Below, in pieces: positions 1 to 8,541 of a stretch of DNA of 61,526 nucleotides (position 1 is the stretch's first letter; the number at the start of each line of letters is the position of its first letter). Below the pieces are notes generated by a model. It did no database searches. It saw nothing but the letters and a program-made list of their open reading frames with translations, and was not told the DNA's origin. Both the position numbers and the translations under genes were made by a program. Source of the DNA: an uncultured Eubacteriales bacterium (lineage in GTDB: Bacteria > Bacillota > Clostridia > Oscillospirales > CAG-272); contig CABUHS010000016.1 in NCBI GenBank assembly GCA_902491535.1, positions 1 through 61,526 on the forward strand. Direction: 5' to 3'.

Positions 1-85
1 GGAGAGGGAGGGATTCGAACCCTCGTGAGATTGCTCTCAAACTGATTTCGAGTCAGCCCCGTTATGACCACTTCGATACCTCTCC
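1..85 (-). tRNA. tRNA-Ser (anticodon CGA)
   Basis: Read on the minus strand this folds as a tRNA. The 7-bp acceptor stem is GGAGAGG (79-85) with CCUCUCC (1-7), the T arm contains GGGTTCGAATCCC, and the anticodon loop CUCGAAA gives anticodon CGA, which reads the serine codon UCG. A short variable arm (TTGAGAGCAATCTCA region) fits a class II serine tRNA. The discriminator base and 3' end lie just outside the window. The only good promoter seen is at 315-343, and a truncated second copy of the 5' half lies between promoter and gene. Confidence 0.93.
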
Positions 86-89
86 GTAT

Positions 90-235
90 ATGTTAACGCC
101 CGGATGGACGGTTAACGCTTATTCAGTTTATATTAGAATTCCTCTTAGAACTCATGTTGTTTTGATGCTGACGCATCGGCGGAAAACCGCGGTGTTAAAG
201 GCTTTTCGGCGATTTGGTTTCTTTCCTGCGAAGAA
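90..235. other. 146-bp insert between the two tRNA-Ser 5' copies
   Basis: No credible gene is seen here. The stretch holds two adjacent small hairpins, GATGC/GCATC and GCGG/CCGC (about 165-202), and two copies of GTTAAC near the left end. Because the promoter lies to the right at 315-343, this segment would be part of the precursor transcript of the intact tRNA. Confidence 0.5.
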
Positions 236-281
236 GATTTCGAGTCAGCCCCGTTATGACCACTTCGATACCTCTCCGTAT
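236..281 (-). pseudogene. Duplicated 5' half of tRNA-Ser(CGA)
   Basis: Bases 236-281 are identical to 44-89. The 46-bp block covers the tRNA from its first base through the D arm and anticodon, plus four bases of 5' flank. After the anticodon loop the sequence departs from the tRNA, so this copy cannot fold as a tRNA. It lies between the promoter at 315-343 and the intact gene. It could be the scar of a tandem tRNA pair, a replication slip, or an attachment-site-like repeat left by an integrated element. Confidence 0.8.
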
Positions 282-314
282 TATACTGATATACATAAAA
301 TCTATTACTATAAA

Positions 315-343
315 ATTATATCATACAATCAATTAAAATGCAA
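315..343 (-). promoter_or_regulatory. Sigma-A type promoter for tRNA-Ser
   Basis: On the minus strand TTGCAT (338-343) and TATAAT (315-320) are separated by exactly 17 bp. Transcription would run leftwards through the partial tRNA copy and then the intact tRNA-Ser. The rest of 344-452 is AT-rich with nothing else recognised. Confidence 0.7.
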
Positions 344-452
344 GAGATTTGATGAAATTAAATTTTAAAAATTCAAATAGATATTATGTAAAAATATGAT
401 AACTAAAACGGATACAGATAATTAAATTATCCGTATCCATTTTCATCACAAA

Positions 453-1790
453 TCATGCGGACGGAAGCTGTTCAACTGCCGTAACTAATTTCGGAAAAGT
501 CTTTTTTCTTACCGTCTCCTCATCTACGATTACATTCTTAACATCTGCACGTGAAGGAATATCGTACATAACATCGAGCATGATTTCTTCCATTATCGAA
601 CGGAGTCCTCGTGCCCCTGTTTCACGTTCAAGTGCGAGATCTGCAATTGCTTCAAGCGCTCCGTCGGTAAATTCAATATTTGTTCCGTCAAGTTCAAAGA
701 GCTTGCTATACTGTTTAATAATTGAATTTTTGGGTTCGCGAAGAATTCTTACAAGTGCCGCACGATCGAGATTTTCGAGACCGACAATCACTGGAAGGCG
801 TCCAACAAGCTCTGGGATGAGTCCGAATTTTACGATATCGTGTGCGGTAATTTCCGAGTAGATATCTGTAAGATCGCGTTCTTTATGAGATTTTACATTT
901 CCGGAGAATCCCATAGTCTGTTTGCCCATTCGTGTTTCGACGAGTTCTGATATACCGTCAAAAGAACCTCCGCATATAAACAGGATATTTTCGGTGTTGA
1001 TTTGAATAAACTCCTGATTGGGATGTTTACGTCCCCCCTGCGGAGGAACATTGGATATGGTTCCCTCAAGAATTTTAAGAAGTGCTTGCTGCACTCCCTC
1101 GCCGGAAACATCTCTTGTAATAGAGCGATTCTCACTGCGCCGCGATATTTTATCTATCTCATCTATATAAATAATTCCTTTTTCGGCACGTTCAATATCA
1201 AAATCTGCTGCCTGAATGAGCCTGAGAAGAATATTCTCTACATCTTCACCTACATAACCTGCTTCGGTAAGTGTTGTTGCATCGGCTATTGCAAAAGGAA
1301 CACGAAGCGTCTTAGCCAGTGTTTGAGCAAGATAGGTTTTTCCGACTCCGGTGGGACCGAGAAGAAGTACATTGCTTTTCTGAATTTCAACATCAGAGTT
1401 ATTTTCGTCGCAGCTGTTCTTTTGACTTCTGTTTTTGGATGGCTCGCGTTGAAGAATTCTTTTGTAGTGGTTGTATACTGCAACCGACAGAGCCTTTTTT
1501 GCTTTATCCTGACCGATGACATACTCATCTAGTGCTTTTTTGATTTGTATCGGTTTTGGAAGCGACTCAAAGGTGAGCGGTTCATCGTCCGGGCGGTCAT
1601 TTACTGCGTGCAGATCTCTATTTCCGAGTTGTTCACCGATTATCTCATTGCATATGTCTATGCAGTGATCGCATATAAGTATGCCTGTCGGAGAAGGGAT
1701 CATAAAATTTACCTGATCTTCGTTTCTGCCGCAAAATGAACATATTGCTTTCATATTTCCATCCGAACCGGAACGGTTATTATTTGCCAT
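453..1790 (-). CDS. clpX: ATP-dependent Clp protease ATP-binding subunit ClpX
   Basis: The protein has 445 residues, close to the usual length. It starts with a four-cysteine zinc-binding domain (C17, C20, C40, C43), followed by an AAA+ module with Walker A GPTGVGKT at residues 145-152 and the IYIDEIDKI Walker B. ClpX unfolds tagged substrates and feeds them to ClpP in the cytoplasm. A polar insert at about 118-138 precedes the Walker A strand. It lies 59 bp downstream of clpP and may be transcribed with tig and clpP. The start ATG gives the expected zinc-finger N-terminus. Confidence 0.97.
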   Translation of the reverse strand: MANNNRSGSDGNMKAICSFCGRNEDQVNFMIPSPTGILICDHCIDICNEIIGEQLGNRDLHAVNDRPDDEPLTFESLPKPIQIKKALDEYVIGQDKAKKALSVAVYNHYKRILQREPSKNRSQKNSCDENNSDVEIQKSNVLLLGPTGVGKTYLAQTLAKTLRVPFAIADATTLTEAGYVGEDVENILLRLIQAADFDIERAEKGIIYIDEIDKISRRSENRSITRDVSGEGVQQALLKILEGTISNVPPQGGRKHPNQEFIQINTENILFICGGSFDGISELVETRMGKQTMGFSGNVKSHKERDLTDIYSEITAHDIVKFGLIPELVGRLPVIVGLENLDRAALVRILREPKNSIIKQYSKLFELDGTNIEFTDGALEAIADLALERETGARGLRSIMEEIMLDVMYDIPSRADVKNVIVDEETVRKKTFPKLVTAVEQLPSA

Positions 1791-1849
1791 TTAATAATTT
1801 CCCTTTCTTGCATAAAGCAACATAGGCGATTTGACTCTGTTAAAGCGAC

Positions 1850-2434
1850 TTATACGCGTTTCTCGTAAACTTTGTCGATGAGTCCGTATTCAGCAGCTTG
1901 CTGTGCTGTCATAAAATTGTCGCGTTCAGTATCCTGTGCAATGATCTCGATAGGTTTTCCGCTGTTTTTTGCAAGAATGCTGTTAAGTCTTTCTCTTGTT
2001 CTGATTATGTGATCTGCATGTATCTTGATATCAGAAGCCTGACCTTGCATACCTCCGAGAGGCTGATGTATCATGATTTCACTGTTGGGAAGTGCAAAGC
2101 GCTTACCTTTGGTGCCTGATGAAAGCAGAAATGCTCCCATGCTTGCAGCCATACCTACGCATATGGTAGATACATCGCATTTGATGTAGTTCATAGTATC
2201 ATATATTGCGAATCCTGCGCTTACGGAACCACCGGGGCTGTTAATATAAAGACTGATATCTTTATCGGGATCCTGTGCTTCCAAAAACAGAAGCTGTGCT
2301 ACTACCAGGGAAGCTGTAACATCGTTGACTTCATCAGAAAGAAAAACAATTCTGTCATTAAGAAGGCGGGAGTATATATCATATGCACGCTCGCCGCGGT
2401 TTGTCTGTTCAATAACGGTTGGTACTAAAGCCAT
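1850..2434 (-). CDS. clpP: ATP-dependent Clp protease proteolytic subunit ClpP
   Basis: The 194-residue serine protease contains the full catalytic triad: S98 in GMAASMG, H123 in MIHQPLGG and D172. It forms the tetradecameric barrel that degrades proteins unfolded by ClpX, encoded next to it on the same strand. Length and sequence are those of a standard ClpP. The start is supported by an AAAGGA Shine-Dalgarno on the minus strand. A perfect 12-bp inverted repeat separates the gene from tig, so clpP may have its own promoter or rely on read-through. Confidence 0.97.
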   Translation of the reverse strand: MALVPTVIEQTNRGERAYDIYSRLLNDRIVFLSDEVNDVTASLVVAQLLFLEAQDPDKDISLYINSPGGSVSAGFAIYDTMNYIKCDVSTICVGMAASMGAFLLSSGTKGKRFALPNSEIMIHQPLGGMQGQASDIKIHADHIIRTRERLNSILAKNSGKPIEIIAQDTERDNFMTAQQAAEYGLIDKVYEKRV

Positions 2435-2502
2435 AATTATTTTGATCCTTTCTTTGTTTAAGATGTTTTTTGCTGAATTTTGTAATATTGGTATAAAATA
2501 CG

Positions 2503-2539
2503 TACAGTGAGATAAAGGTTATACCTGTATCTCACTGTA
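2503..2539 (-). terminator. Perfect inverted repeat between tig and clpP
   Basis: TACAGTGAGATA (2503-2514) is perfectly repeated in inverse at 2528-2539, and the loop can pair further (AGGT/ACCT). On the minus strand the hairpin is followed only by a weak TATTTTAT tract. It could attenuate tig read-through into clpP, stabilise an RNA end, or act as a DNA operator. Confidence 0.45.
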
Positions 2540-2578
2540 TTTCGCATGAATTATATAGGTATACCGCCGATAATGTAT

Positions 2579-2656
2579 GCCACTTGCATTGTAGACAAAG
2601 CGTAGCCGAAATATTCATATTGTTGAAAAATTTGCTAAACTACACTATGAAGTGGC
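2579..2656 (-). repeat. Long-range inverted repeat just after tig stop
   Basis: GCCACTT (2579-2585) plus GTAG (2591-2594) pair with CTAC (2640-2643) plus AAGTGGC (2650-2656). The structure begins about ten bases after the tig stop codon in the direction of tig transcription. No T-run follows, so a classical terminator is doubtful. Confidence 0.35.
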
Positions 2657-2665
2657 GGCTTATCC

Positions 2666-4105
2666 TCAGTCCTCTTTCTTTTCTTCTGCTTCTGCGGCAG
2701 CGGCTGCTTCCGCTTCTTTTTCAGCTTTTGTTTTTCTTGTTCTCTTCGGTTTTGCTGGCTTTTCTTCTGCTTTTTCAGCTGAATCAGCCTTAGCCTTTTC
2801 CTCAGCAGCAGCCTCTTCTGCCGATTTCTCGGTGATTACAGCATTTGCTTTTACAAAGTCAATAGCTTTGCGGAGAACAATATCTGTGGAAAGTGTGTCG
2901 GCAGCAAGAGCTTCCTTAACTTTGTCAACTTCCATAGAATATTGAGCCGCGAGCTTTTCGTACTCAGCATTTATATCGGCTTCTTCAGCCTTGATATTTT
3001 CGATTGCTGCAATTTTTTCAAGTGCAAGTCTTGTCTTGACCTGACGCTCACCCATAGGACGGAGCTGAGCGCGCATGTCATCGAGAGAAGCGTTCATATA
3101 TTTAAGATATGTAGCAAGATCGAGTCCCTGGCTGCGGAGTGAGTAGTCGCGTTCACGTACAATATTCTCAACTTCCTCATCTATCATGCACTCAGGAATA
3201 TCTGCTGTAAGACCGTCGAGAAGACCGTCAATGAGCTTACCTTCAAGAGCGCCGTTTGCACTGTTTTCATATCTATCAGCGATCTTTGCTTTTACATCTG
3301 CCTTATATTCATCGAGTGTATTGAAATCAGACACATCAACAGCAAAATCATCGTCAAGCTCAGGAAGCTCGGAGAACTGAATTGTATGAAGCACTACCTT
3401 GAATACAGCAGGCTTTCCTGCAAGCTCAGCATGACCGTAATTTTCGGGGAATGTAACATCTACATCGAAAGCGTCGTTTACATTATGTCCTACGATCTGA
3501 TCTTCAAATCCGGGGATAAATGTTCCGGAACCGAGTTTGAGACTGTAGTCTTCACCCTTACCGCCGTCGAACTGCTTACCGTCAACATAGCCGTCGAAGT
3601 CTATCTTTACGGTATCGCCGTCCTGAGCAGGACGGTCTGTGATCTCAATAAGTCTTGCGTTACGCTCTCTTACACGATTAATTTCTGCATCGACCATTTC
3701 GTCGGTAACTTCTGTAATGATCTTATCGGCAGCGATGCCCTTATAATCCTTTACCTCGACCTCAGGTTTTACATATACGGTTGCCTTCATGTCAACACCC
3801 TCATCGCCGATTTCAACGATCTCAAATTCGGGGCGGCTGACAACCTGTGCGGCGGAAGCCTCAAGAGCTTCTGCATATGCATCGGGAAGAAGTGCGTTTA
3901 CGGCATCCTCATAGAATACACCTTTGCCGTACATCTTTTCGATGATACTGCGAGGTGCTTTTCCCTTGCGGAAGCCGGGAATATTCATTTTAGTTACATT
4001 TTTACGGTAAACCTTATTTACCTGTTCGTCGAATGCGGCTCTATCGATCGAAAACTCAATTTCGATCTTATTCTTTTCTACATTCGTTACTTTCTTAAAG
4101 CCCAT
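2666..4105 (-). CDS. tig: Trigger factor, ribosome-associated chaperone and prolyl isomerase
   Basis: The order is an N-terminal ribosome-binding domain with the GFRKGKAPRS signature (about residues 45-54), an FKBP-type isomerase domain (about 150-240, VKIDFDGYVDGKQFDGG region), and a helical C-terminal chaperone domain. At 479 residues it is longer than most trigger factors because of a lysine-, alanine- and glutamate-rich tail from about residue 425. It meets nascent chains at the ribosome exit site. The tig-clpP-clpX order is conserved in many bacteria. A good promoter lies at 4164-4192. Confidence 0.97.
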   Translation of the reverse strand: MGFKKVTNVEKNKIEIEFSIDRAAFDEQVNKVYRKNVTKMNIPGFRKGKAPRSIIEKMYGKGVFYEDAVNALLPDAYAEALEASAAQVVSRPEFEIVEIGDEGVDMKATVYVKPEVEVKDYKGIAADKIITEVTDEMVDAEINRVRERNARLIEITDRPAQDGDTVKIDFDGYVDGKQFDGGKGEDYSLKLGSGTFIPGFEDQIVGHNVNDAFDVDVTFPENYGHAELAGKPAVFKVVLHTIQFSELPELDDDFAVDVSDFNTLDEYKADVKAKIADRYENSANGALEGKLIDGLLDGLTADIPECMIDEEVENIVRERDYSLRSQGLDLATYLKYMNASLDDMRAQLRPMGERQVKTRLALEKIAAIENIKAEEADINAEYEKLAAQYSMEVDKVKEALAADTLSTDIVLRKAIDFVKANAVITEKSAEEAAAEEKAKADSAEKAEEKPAKPKRTRKTKAEKEAEAAAAAEAEEKKED

Positions 4106-4163
4106 TTTTTATCTTTCCTCCAAATGAAAACATATTTACCTATGTTAACTCAAATTATATACT

Positions 4164-4192
4164 ATTGTACATATTTTTTATCTTAAAGTCAA
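4164..4192 (-). promoter_or_regulatory. Sigma-A type promoter for tig
   Basis: On the minus strand TTGACT (4187-4192) and TACAAT (4164-4169) are separated by 17 bp. It points towards tig, with the start codon about 60 bp downstream. Confidence 0.75.
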
Positions 4193-4273
4193 TACATACC
4201 GTAAAATTATTTTTAAATAATCGCTTAATTTCGGTATTTTAAGGTTAAGTAGAGCAATATTACGATGTTTTTA

Positions 4274-5005
4274 TCATTCTTGAAGCCGTTCTATCTTCAT
4301 CGGATAGAAATCGAGATAATCGGCGGATGTTATTGTAAACTCAATTCCGTCGCTGAAAAACGACTGCGGTATGTCATAAACATTATGGATATGGCCGTAG
4401 TAGCATCTCCGTATTCCGTGCTGCCGAAGAACATTTACTATCTCGTCGCATCTGTACCCGCGGTAAATAGGCGGGAAGTGCAGAAAAACAATGATTTCTT
4501 TTCCGGCTTCGGAAAGCTTTGCTCTCTTCTCTCCTTCTTCTATACTCATTCCTATGCGTACCGCTTCGCGTGCAACTATTTTTTTATAATCTGCTCCGCC
4601 CGGTGCAAGTCCCGAATCATTGAACCATCCCCTTGAACCGCAAACGATGAAATCGTCTGTCTCAAAAGAATTGTTATAAAGAAAATCTATGCTTTCAAGC
4701 CCATGTTCTTCAATAAAGAATCTTCGGAGCTTGCTCATTGTACTCCACCAGTAATCATGATTTCCGCGGCAAAGAAGTTTTTTTCCGGGCAAATTATTCA
4801 AAAAACGAAGATCGGAAAGCGCCTGATCGAAGGTCATTGCCCATGAGATATCTCCGCCTATTACTACCGTATCATTGTCGGTAACAAGATCGCGCCACGC
4901 GCTTTCGAGCTTTAGATCGTAATATTGCCATCGGCTTCCGAAAACATCCATCGGCTTGTCGGTGGAAAATGATAAGTGAGTATCGGATATCACAAATAAT
5001 GACAT
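4274..5005 (-). CDS. Calcineurin-like metallophosphoesterase
   Basis: The 243-residue protein shows the metal-ligand motifs of the superfamily in order: ISDTHLS near the N-terminus, GGDISW, GNHDYWW, HFPP and YGHIHN. These ligands bind two metal ions that hydrolyse phosphoesters. The substrate cannot be read from the sequence. There is no signal peptide, so it is probably cytoplasmic. It stands alone between tig and a DUF1540 gene. An AATATTT/AAATATT inverted repeat lies upstream at 5038-5062. Confidence 0.9.
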   Translation of the reverse strand: MSLFVISDTHLSFSTDKPMDVFGSRWQYYDLKLESAWRDLVTDNDTVVIGGDISWAMTFDQALSDLRFLNNLPGKKLLCRGNHDYWWSTMSKLRRFFIEEHGLESIDFLYNNSFETDDFIVCGSRGWFNDSGLAPGGADYKKIVAREAVRIGMSIEEGEKRAKLSEAGKEIIVFLHFPPIYRGYRCDEIVNVLRQHGIRRCYYGHIHNVYDIPQSFFSDGIEFTITSADYLDFYPMKIERLQE

Positions 5006-5199
5006 TAAAAACGATCCTTTCTGTGAAGCAGAATTTGAATATTTACTGTAATCACAAATATTTTGCAGTGTATATGTATTTTTGCACGGTAAAAGTCCCT
5101 GTGTGCCGATGCGTATAATTCGTTTTTTTGCGGAAAGAATAATTCTGGAAGTTTAAATCAAACAGAGCTTCAATTTAAAAATCAAAAGGAGATTCCGCA

Positions 5200-5394
5200 A
5201 TGAGTAATTTTAACGAAAACAACGTTCAGGAAGAAAGCACACGCCGTATAAGAGGCGTATGCTGTGATGTAAAGAACTGTATTCATCATGAGGGTGAGTG
5301 CGACTGCACTGCAAACCGTATTGCCGTAGGACCGAGCTATGCGTCGTCCTGCACTGATACCGTTTGTGCGACATTCAAGCAGAAAGGTATCTGA
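5200..5394 (+). CDS. Small DUF1540 domain protein
   Basis: This 64-residue protein carries the cysteine pattern of DUF1540: CCDVKNC, then GECDC, then SCTDTVC before TFKQKGI. The cysteines probably bind a metal such as zinc. DUF1540 proteins are common in spore-forming Clostridia, often as short hydrophilic proteins of unknown role. An AAAAGGAG Shine-Dalgarno precedes the ATG. It is a single-gene transcript ending at the hairpin at 5431-5464. No ordinary sigma-A promoter with proper spacing was found, so a sporulation sigma factor is possible. Confidence 0.85.
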   Translation: MSNFNENNVQEESTRRIRGVCCDVKNCIHHEGECDCTANRIAVGPSYASSCTDTVCATFKQKGI

Positions 5395-5430
5395 CTGTAA
5401 CCGCGGATTCGGAGTAATTTACTGCGAGAG

Positions 5431-5464
5431 GCGGCGCGCCCGTTTTCGGACACGCCGCTTTTTG
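5431..5464 (+). terminator. Intrinsic terminator after the DUF1540 gene
   Basis: GCGGCG (5431-5436) pairs with CGCCGC (5453-5458), with CCG/CGG closing a TTTT loop, followed by TTTTTG. It lies between convergent genes and serves the plus strand. Confidence 0.8.
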
Positions 5465-5508
5465 TATATACTTTTTTAGTCTATATTGATCTATATTGAG
5501 ATTTTCGG

Positions 5509-6999
5509 TCAGCCTATAACCTTTTTTACGCGGTCGAGCATTTCAGAGGGATCGTAGGATACATTTGGATCGAATCGGATTTCCTTGCTTCGAAGCTCTG
5601 AAAGCGCTTTCGGAGGAACGGTTCCGGTAAGCTCTGCAAGTGCATCTACACTGTCAAATTCGTCATCAAAGCTTTTATCGGTAAGAGAGCTGTAAACATT
5701 TGAAGCAAACTTATACGGACTTGCTGTTGAAACACAGAGAAGTTTACGCTTTGATCCGCTTTCCGATATGTATTTTTCTGCACAGTAAATTCCGACAGCA
5801 GTATGCGGATCGATCAGATATTTGTAATCTTCATAGACATGTTCGATGCATTTACCGGTATTGTCCTCATCACAGGATGCACCGTAGAATATGTCGCTGT
5901 TTCTTGCAAAAATGTCCTCGCTGACGGAGTATTTTCCGTCGGATGCGAGTTTGTTCATGCAGTCTGCCGTAACAGGAGCGCCGGCTGTGAAATAGAGAAG
6001 TCTCTCGAGATTTGAGGATATAAGAATATCCATGGACGGCGACATTGTGGTATAGAAATCGCGGTTGCGGTCATAGCTTCCGGTTTTGAAGAAATCGGTA
6101 AGAATCTTATTTTTGTTTGACGCGCATATAAGTTTGCCGAGCGGAAGTCCGCAGCGGCGTGCTATATATGCGGCAAAAATATCTCCGAAATTACCTGTCG
6201 GAACGCTTACATCTATCGTTTCGCCGAAGCTTATCGTTCCGCTTTTTACCATATCGCAGTATGCTGATACATAGTAAACGATCTGAGGAGCGAGACGGCC
6301 CCAGTTGATCGAGTTTGCGCTCGAGAAGAAGTATCCGTGATCGTTAAGATATGCGGCTGCTTCGGGATCGGAGAATATGCGCTTGACTCCGGTTTGCGCG
6401 TCGTCAAAGTTTCCGCGGACAGGGCATACATTTACATTGTTTCCGGTCTGTGTTGACATTTGAAGCTTTTGAACGCGGCTTACTCCGTCTACAGGGTAGA
6501 ATACCATGATTTTTACACGGTCTGCATCGCAGTATCCCTCGAGAGCTGCCTTGCCGGTGTCACCGGATGTTGCCGTCAGAATGAATGCGTCGCGTTTTTC
6601 GCCCGTTTTTTCAAGCGCTCCTGCGAGAAGCGACGGCATGAGTTGAAGTGCCATGTCTTTGAAAGCCGAAGTCGGTCCGTGATAAAGCTCCAGAACAGAT
6701 ATCTGACCGTTAAGCTGTACTACTGGGGCAGGGGATTTTGCTGAGGTGAAACGTTTATCGGAATATGCCTTTTCGCAGTATGCGGTAAGTTCCTTCGCTG
6801 TATAGTCGCAAAGGAATTTTCCGAGTACTGCTGCGGCACGCTGAGGATATGTCATATCCATCATTGAGCGAAGTTCCTGCTCGGTAAACTCGGGAAGTGT
6901 TTCCGGAACAAACAGACCGCCGTTCGCCGCTATACCCTGTTTTATTGCCTGTGCGGAGGATACACGCTCCTCGCCGCCTCTTGTGCTGATATATTGCAT
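5509..6999 (-). CDS. thrC: Threonine synthase
   Basis: A 496-residue PLP enzyme that converts O-phosphohomoserine to threonine. The cofactor lysine is K114 in GPTSAFKDMALQ, and the phosphate-binding TATSGDTGKAA loop follows at about residue 142. Length and the N-terminal RGGEERVSSAQAI segment match the long, ThrC type of threonine synthase. It starts 42 bp after the dipeptidase gene on the same strand, so the two are probably co-transcribed. No other threonine biosynthesis gene is in the window. Confidence 0.96.
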   Translation of the reverse strand: MQYISTRGGEERVSSAQAIKQGIAANGGLFVPETLPEFTEQELRSMMDMTYPQRAAAVLGKFLCDYTAKELTAYCEKAYSDKRFTSAKSPAPVVQLNGQISVLELYHGPTSAFKDMALQLMPSLLAGALEKTGEKRDAFILTATSGDTGKAALEGYCDADRVKIMVFYPVDGVSRVQKLQMSTQTGNNVNVCPVRGNFDDAQTGVKRIFSDPEAAAYLNDHGYFFSSANSINWGRLAPQIVYYVSAYCDMVKSGTISFGETIDVSVPTGNFGDIFAAYIARRCGLPLGKLICASNKNKILTDFFKTGSYDRNRDFYTTMSPSMDILISSNLERLLYFTAGAPVTADCMNKLASDGKYSVSEDIFARNSDIFYGASCDEDNTGKCIEHVYEDYKYLIDPHTAVGIYCAEKYISESGSKRKLLCVSTASPYKFASNVYSSLTDKSFDDEFDSVDALAELTGTVPPKALSELRSKEIRFDPNVSYDPSEMLDRVKKVIG

Positions 7000-7041
7000 A
7001 ATTCTTCTCCTTGGTTTTATATATCCTTATTATTTGTTTAT

Positions 7042-7992
7042 CTATAAAATATCCGTCGCGACGGTTTCTGCATCGCTGAGCGGTTTTATACTGTTTTTTT
7101 CAAAAAATATTGCGGCGTTATTGTAAAATACGTCGTTTATCTGGGATTCGCTGAATCCGCGCTGTGCCATTCGCTGATACAGTCGGGGCAGATATGCCGC
7201 GGACTGTATACCGTCAGGGAGCGTATCAACACCGTCAAAGTCGCATCCGAGACATACTGAATGTTCTCCGCCAAGACCAAAATAATGTTCGATATGATCT
7301 ACTATGTCATCGATACCGCATGAATCATTCTCGGACAGGTGCATTCTGCATAAGCTTATACCTACTATTCCGCCGCTTTGCATCACAGTTCTGAACTGAC
7401 CGTCGTAAAGATTTCTCGGATGATCGCATACGCTTCTTGAATTTGAATGCGTCGCGACAAACGGGATTCCTTTTAATGCGGCAGCATCGGCAATTTCATC
7501 AAATGTGCATAGCGACGAATGTGACACATCGGGAATTATTCCGCATTCGATCATATGCTTTACTGCGTCTTTACCGAATGAGGTAAGTCCGCTGTCGGTG
7601 TTATATGCGCCGCCGAGCGGGTTGTCTCCGCTCCATACGGGAGTTATAAAGCGTACTCCGCAGCGGGCAAGTTTTTCTGAATATCCGACGTCTGTACCGA
7701 GTATCGTTGCATTTTCCACCGAAAGATACGGTGTGACTTTCCCTTCGGTCATAGCTGACGCAATTACAGTGACCGACTTGCGAAAAAGCTCTCTGCCTTC
7801 TTCCGGTGACAGATCCGGATGGCAGAATATTGCAAACACCTGTGCATAATGTCGGTATACAGCTGTTTTTTTGAGCGATACATGTGTACTGCCGTATTCG
7901 AGCGGTTCATTGCGTGCAGTAAGTTCTGTGAGTGTATCGCAGTGCAGGTCAAAATATGAAAGCCCGATATTTTCCGTATCAGAAGAACTCAT
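7042..7992 (-). CDS. Membrane dipeptidase family protein (peptidase M19)
   Basis: The 316-residue protein belongs to the renal dipeptidase family of zinc amidohydrolases. The first metal ligands are H17 and D19 in DLHCDT, followed by the DVSHSS and THSNSR segments typical of M19. There is no signal peptide or anchor, so the bacterial protein is probably cytoplasmic and cleaves dipeptides, possibly D-amino-acid ones. It lies upstream of thrC in a probable two-gene operon. Confidence 0.92.
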   Translation of the reverse strand: MSSSDTENIGLSYFDLHCDTLTELTARNEPLEYGSTHVSLKKTAVYRHYAQVFAIFCHPDLSPEEGRELFRKSVTVIASAMTEGKVTPYLSVENATILGTDVGYSEKLARCGVRFITPVWSGDNPLGGAYNTDSGLTSFGKDAVKHMIECGIIPDVSHSSLCTFDEIADAAALKGIPFVATHSNSRSVCDHPRNLYDGQFRTVMQSGGIVGISLCRMHLSENDSCGIDDIVDHIEHYFGLGGEHSVCLGCDFDGVDTLPDGIQSAAYLPRLYQRMAQRGFSESQINDVFYNNAAIFFEKNSIKPLSDAETVATDIL

Positions 7993-8061
7993 GGATTAAA
8001 ACCGTACCCTTCCGTGCATTTGAATATTCGCACATAATTAAAGAATGTACAGGCAAAGACT

Positions 8062-8520
8062 TTAAATTATCGTAAGACCGTCCGAATCAAATGCGTTCTC
8101 GATGTGATTGACGGCTGTGACATGTTTGCCGCTCTCGTCGGTATATACTTCAATTACATCGAACCGCGGATAAAGATCGTAAAAATTTGTTTTCAGATAT
8201 CCGCGTGCTGCTGCGATAACAGAAGCACGTTTCTTTTTCGTGACTGCTGCCGACGGATTTCCGTATTCAGACGGCGATCTTGTCTTTACCTCTGCAAATA
8301 CAATATATCGGTCGTTTGATGCGATTATGTCTATTTCATGCTTTCCGAGCCTGTAATTTCGTTCTTCTATATTCCATCCGGCGGATTTCAGAAATTTACA
8401 GGATGCATTTTCTCCGAGCTTTCCGATACACCTTTTTTGTGCTGCTGCCAATACATTACTGCTCTTATTACAGTCATTATGTATAGCCGAAATATTCGGT
8501 TTATCGCCGAAGATCTTCAA
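8062..8520 (-). CDS. yraN: YraN family protein (UPF0102), predicted endonuclease fold
   Basis: This 152-residue protein contains GKLGENASCKFLKSAGW, then HEIDIIA (D64) and FAEVKTR (E77, K79), the acidic-acidic-lysine pattern of a Holliday-junction-resolvase-like nuclease fold. Activity of the family is not firmly established. It follows rnhB by 21 bp, matching the conserved order lepB-ylqF-rnhB-yraN in Bacillota. The N-terminus is about 25 residues longer than typical YraN proteins; no better internal start was found. Confidence 0.93.
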   Translation of the reverse strand: MKIFGDKPNISAIHNDCNKSSNVLAAAQKRCIGKLGENASCKFLKSAGWNIEERNYRLGKHEIDIIASNDRYIVFAEVKTRSPSEYGNPSAAVTKKKRASVIAAARGYLKTNFYDLYPRFDVIEVYTDESGKHVTAVNHIENAFDSDGLTII

Positions 8521-8541
8521 AACGAATACGCCCCTTACTGT

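Noticed and set aside
236..281. A second functional tRNA-Ser
   Set aside because: Only the 5' half is present; there is no T arm or 3' acceptor strand after it.
3386..4186. 266-residue plus-strand frame opposite tig
   Set aside because: Opposite a certain trigger factor gene; the sequence is cysteine- and tyrosine-rich as expected of an antisense reading.
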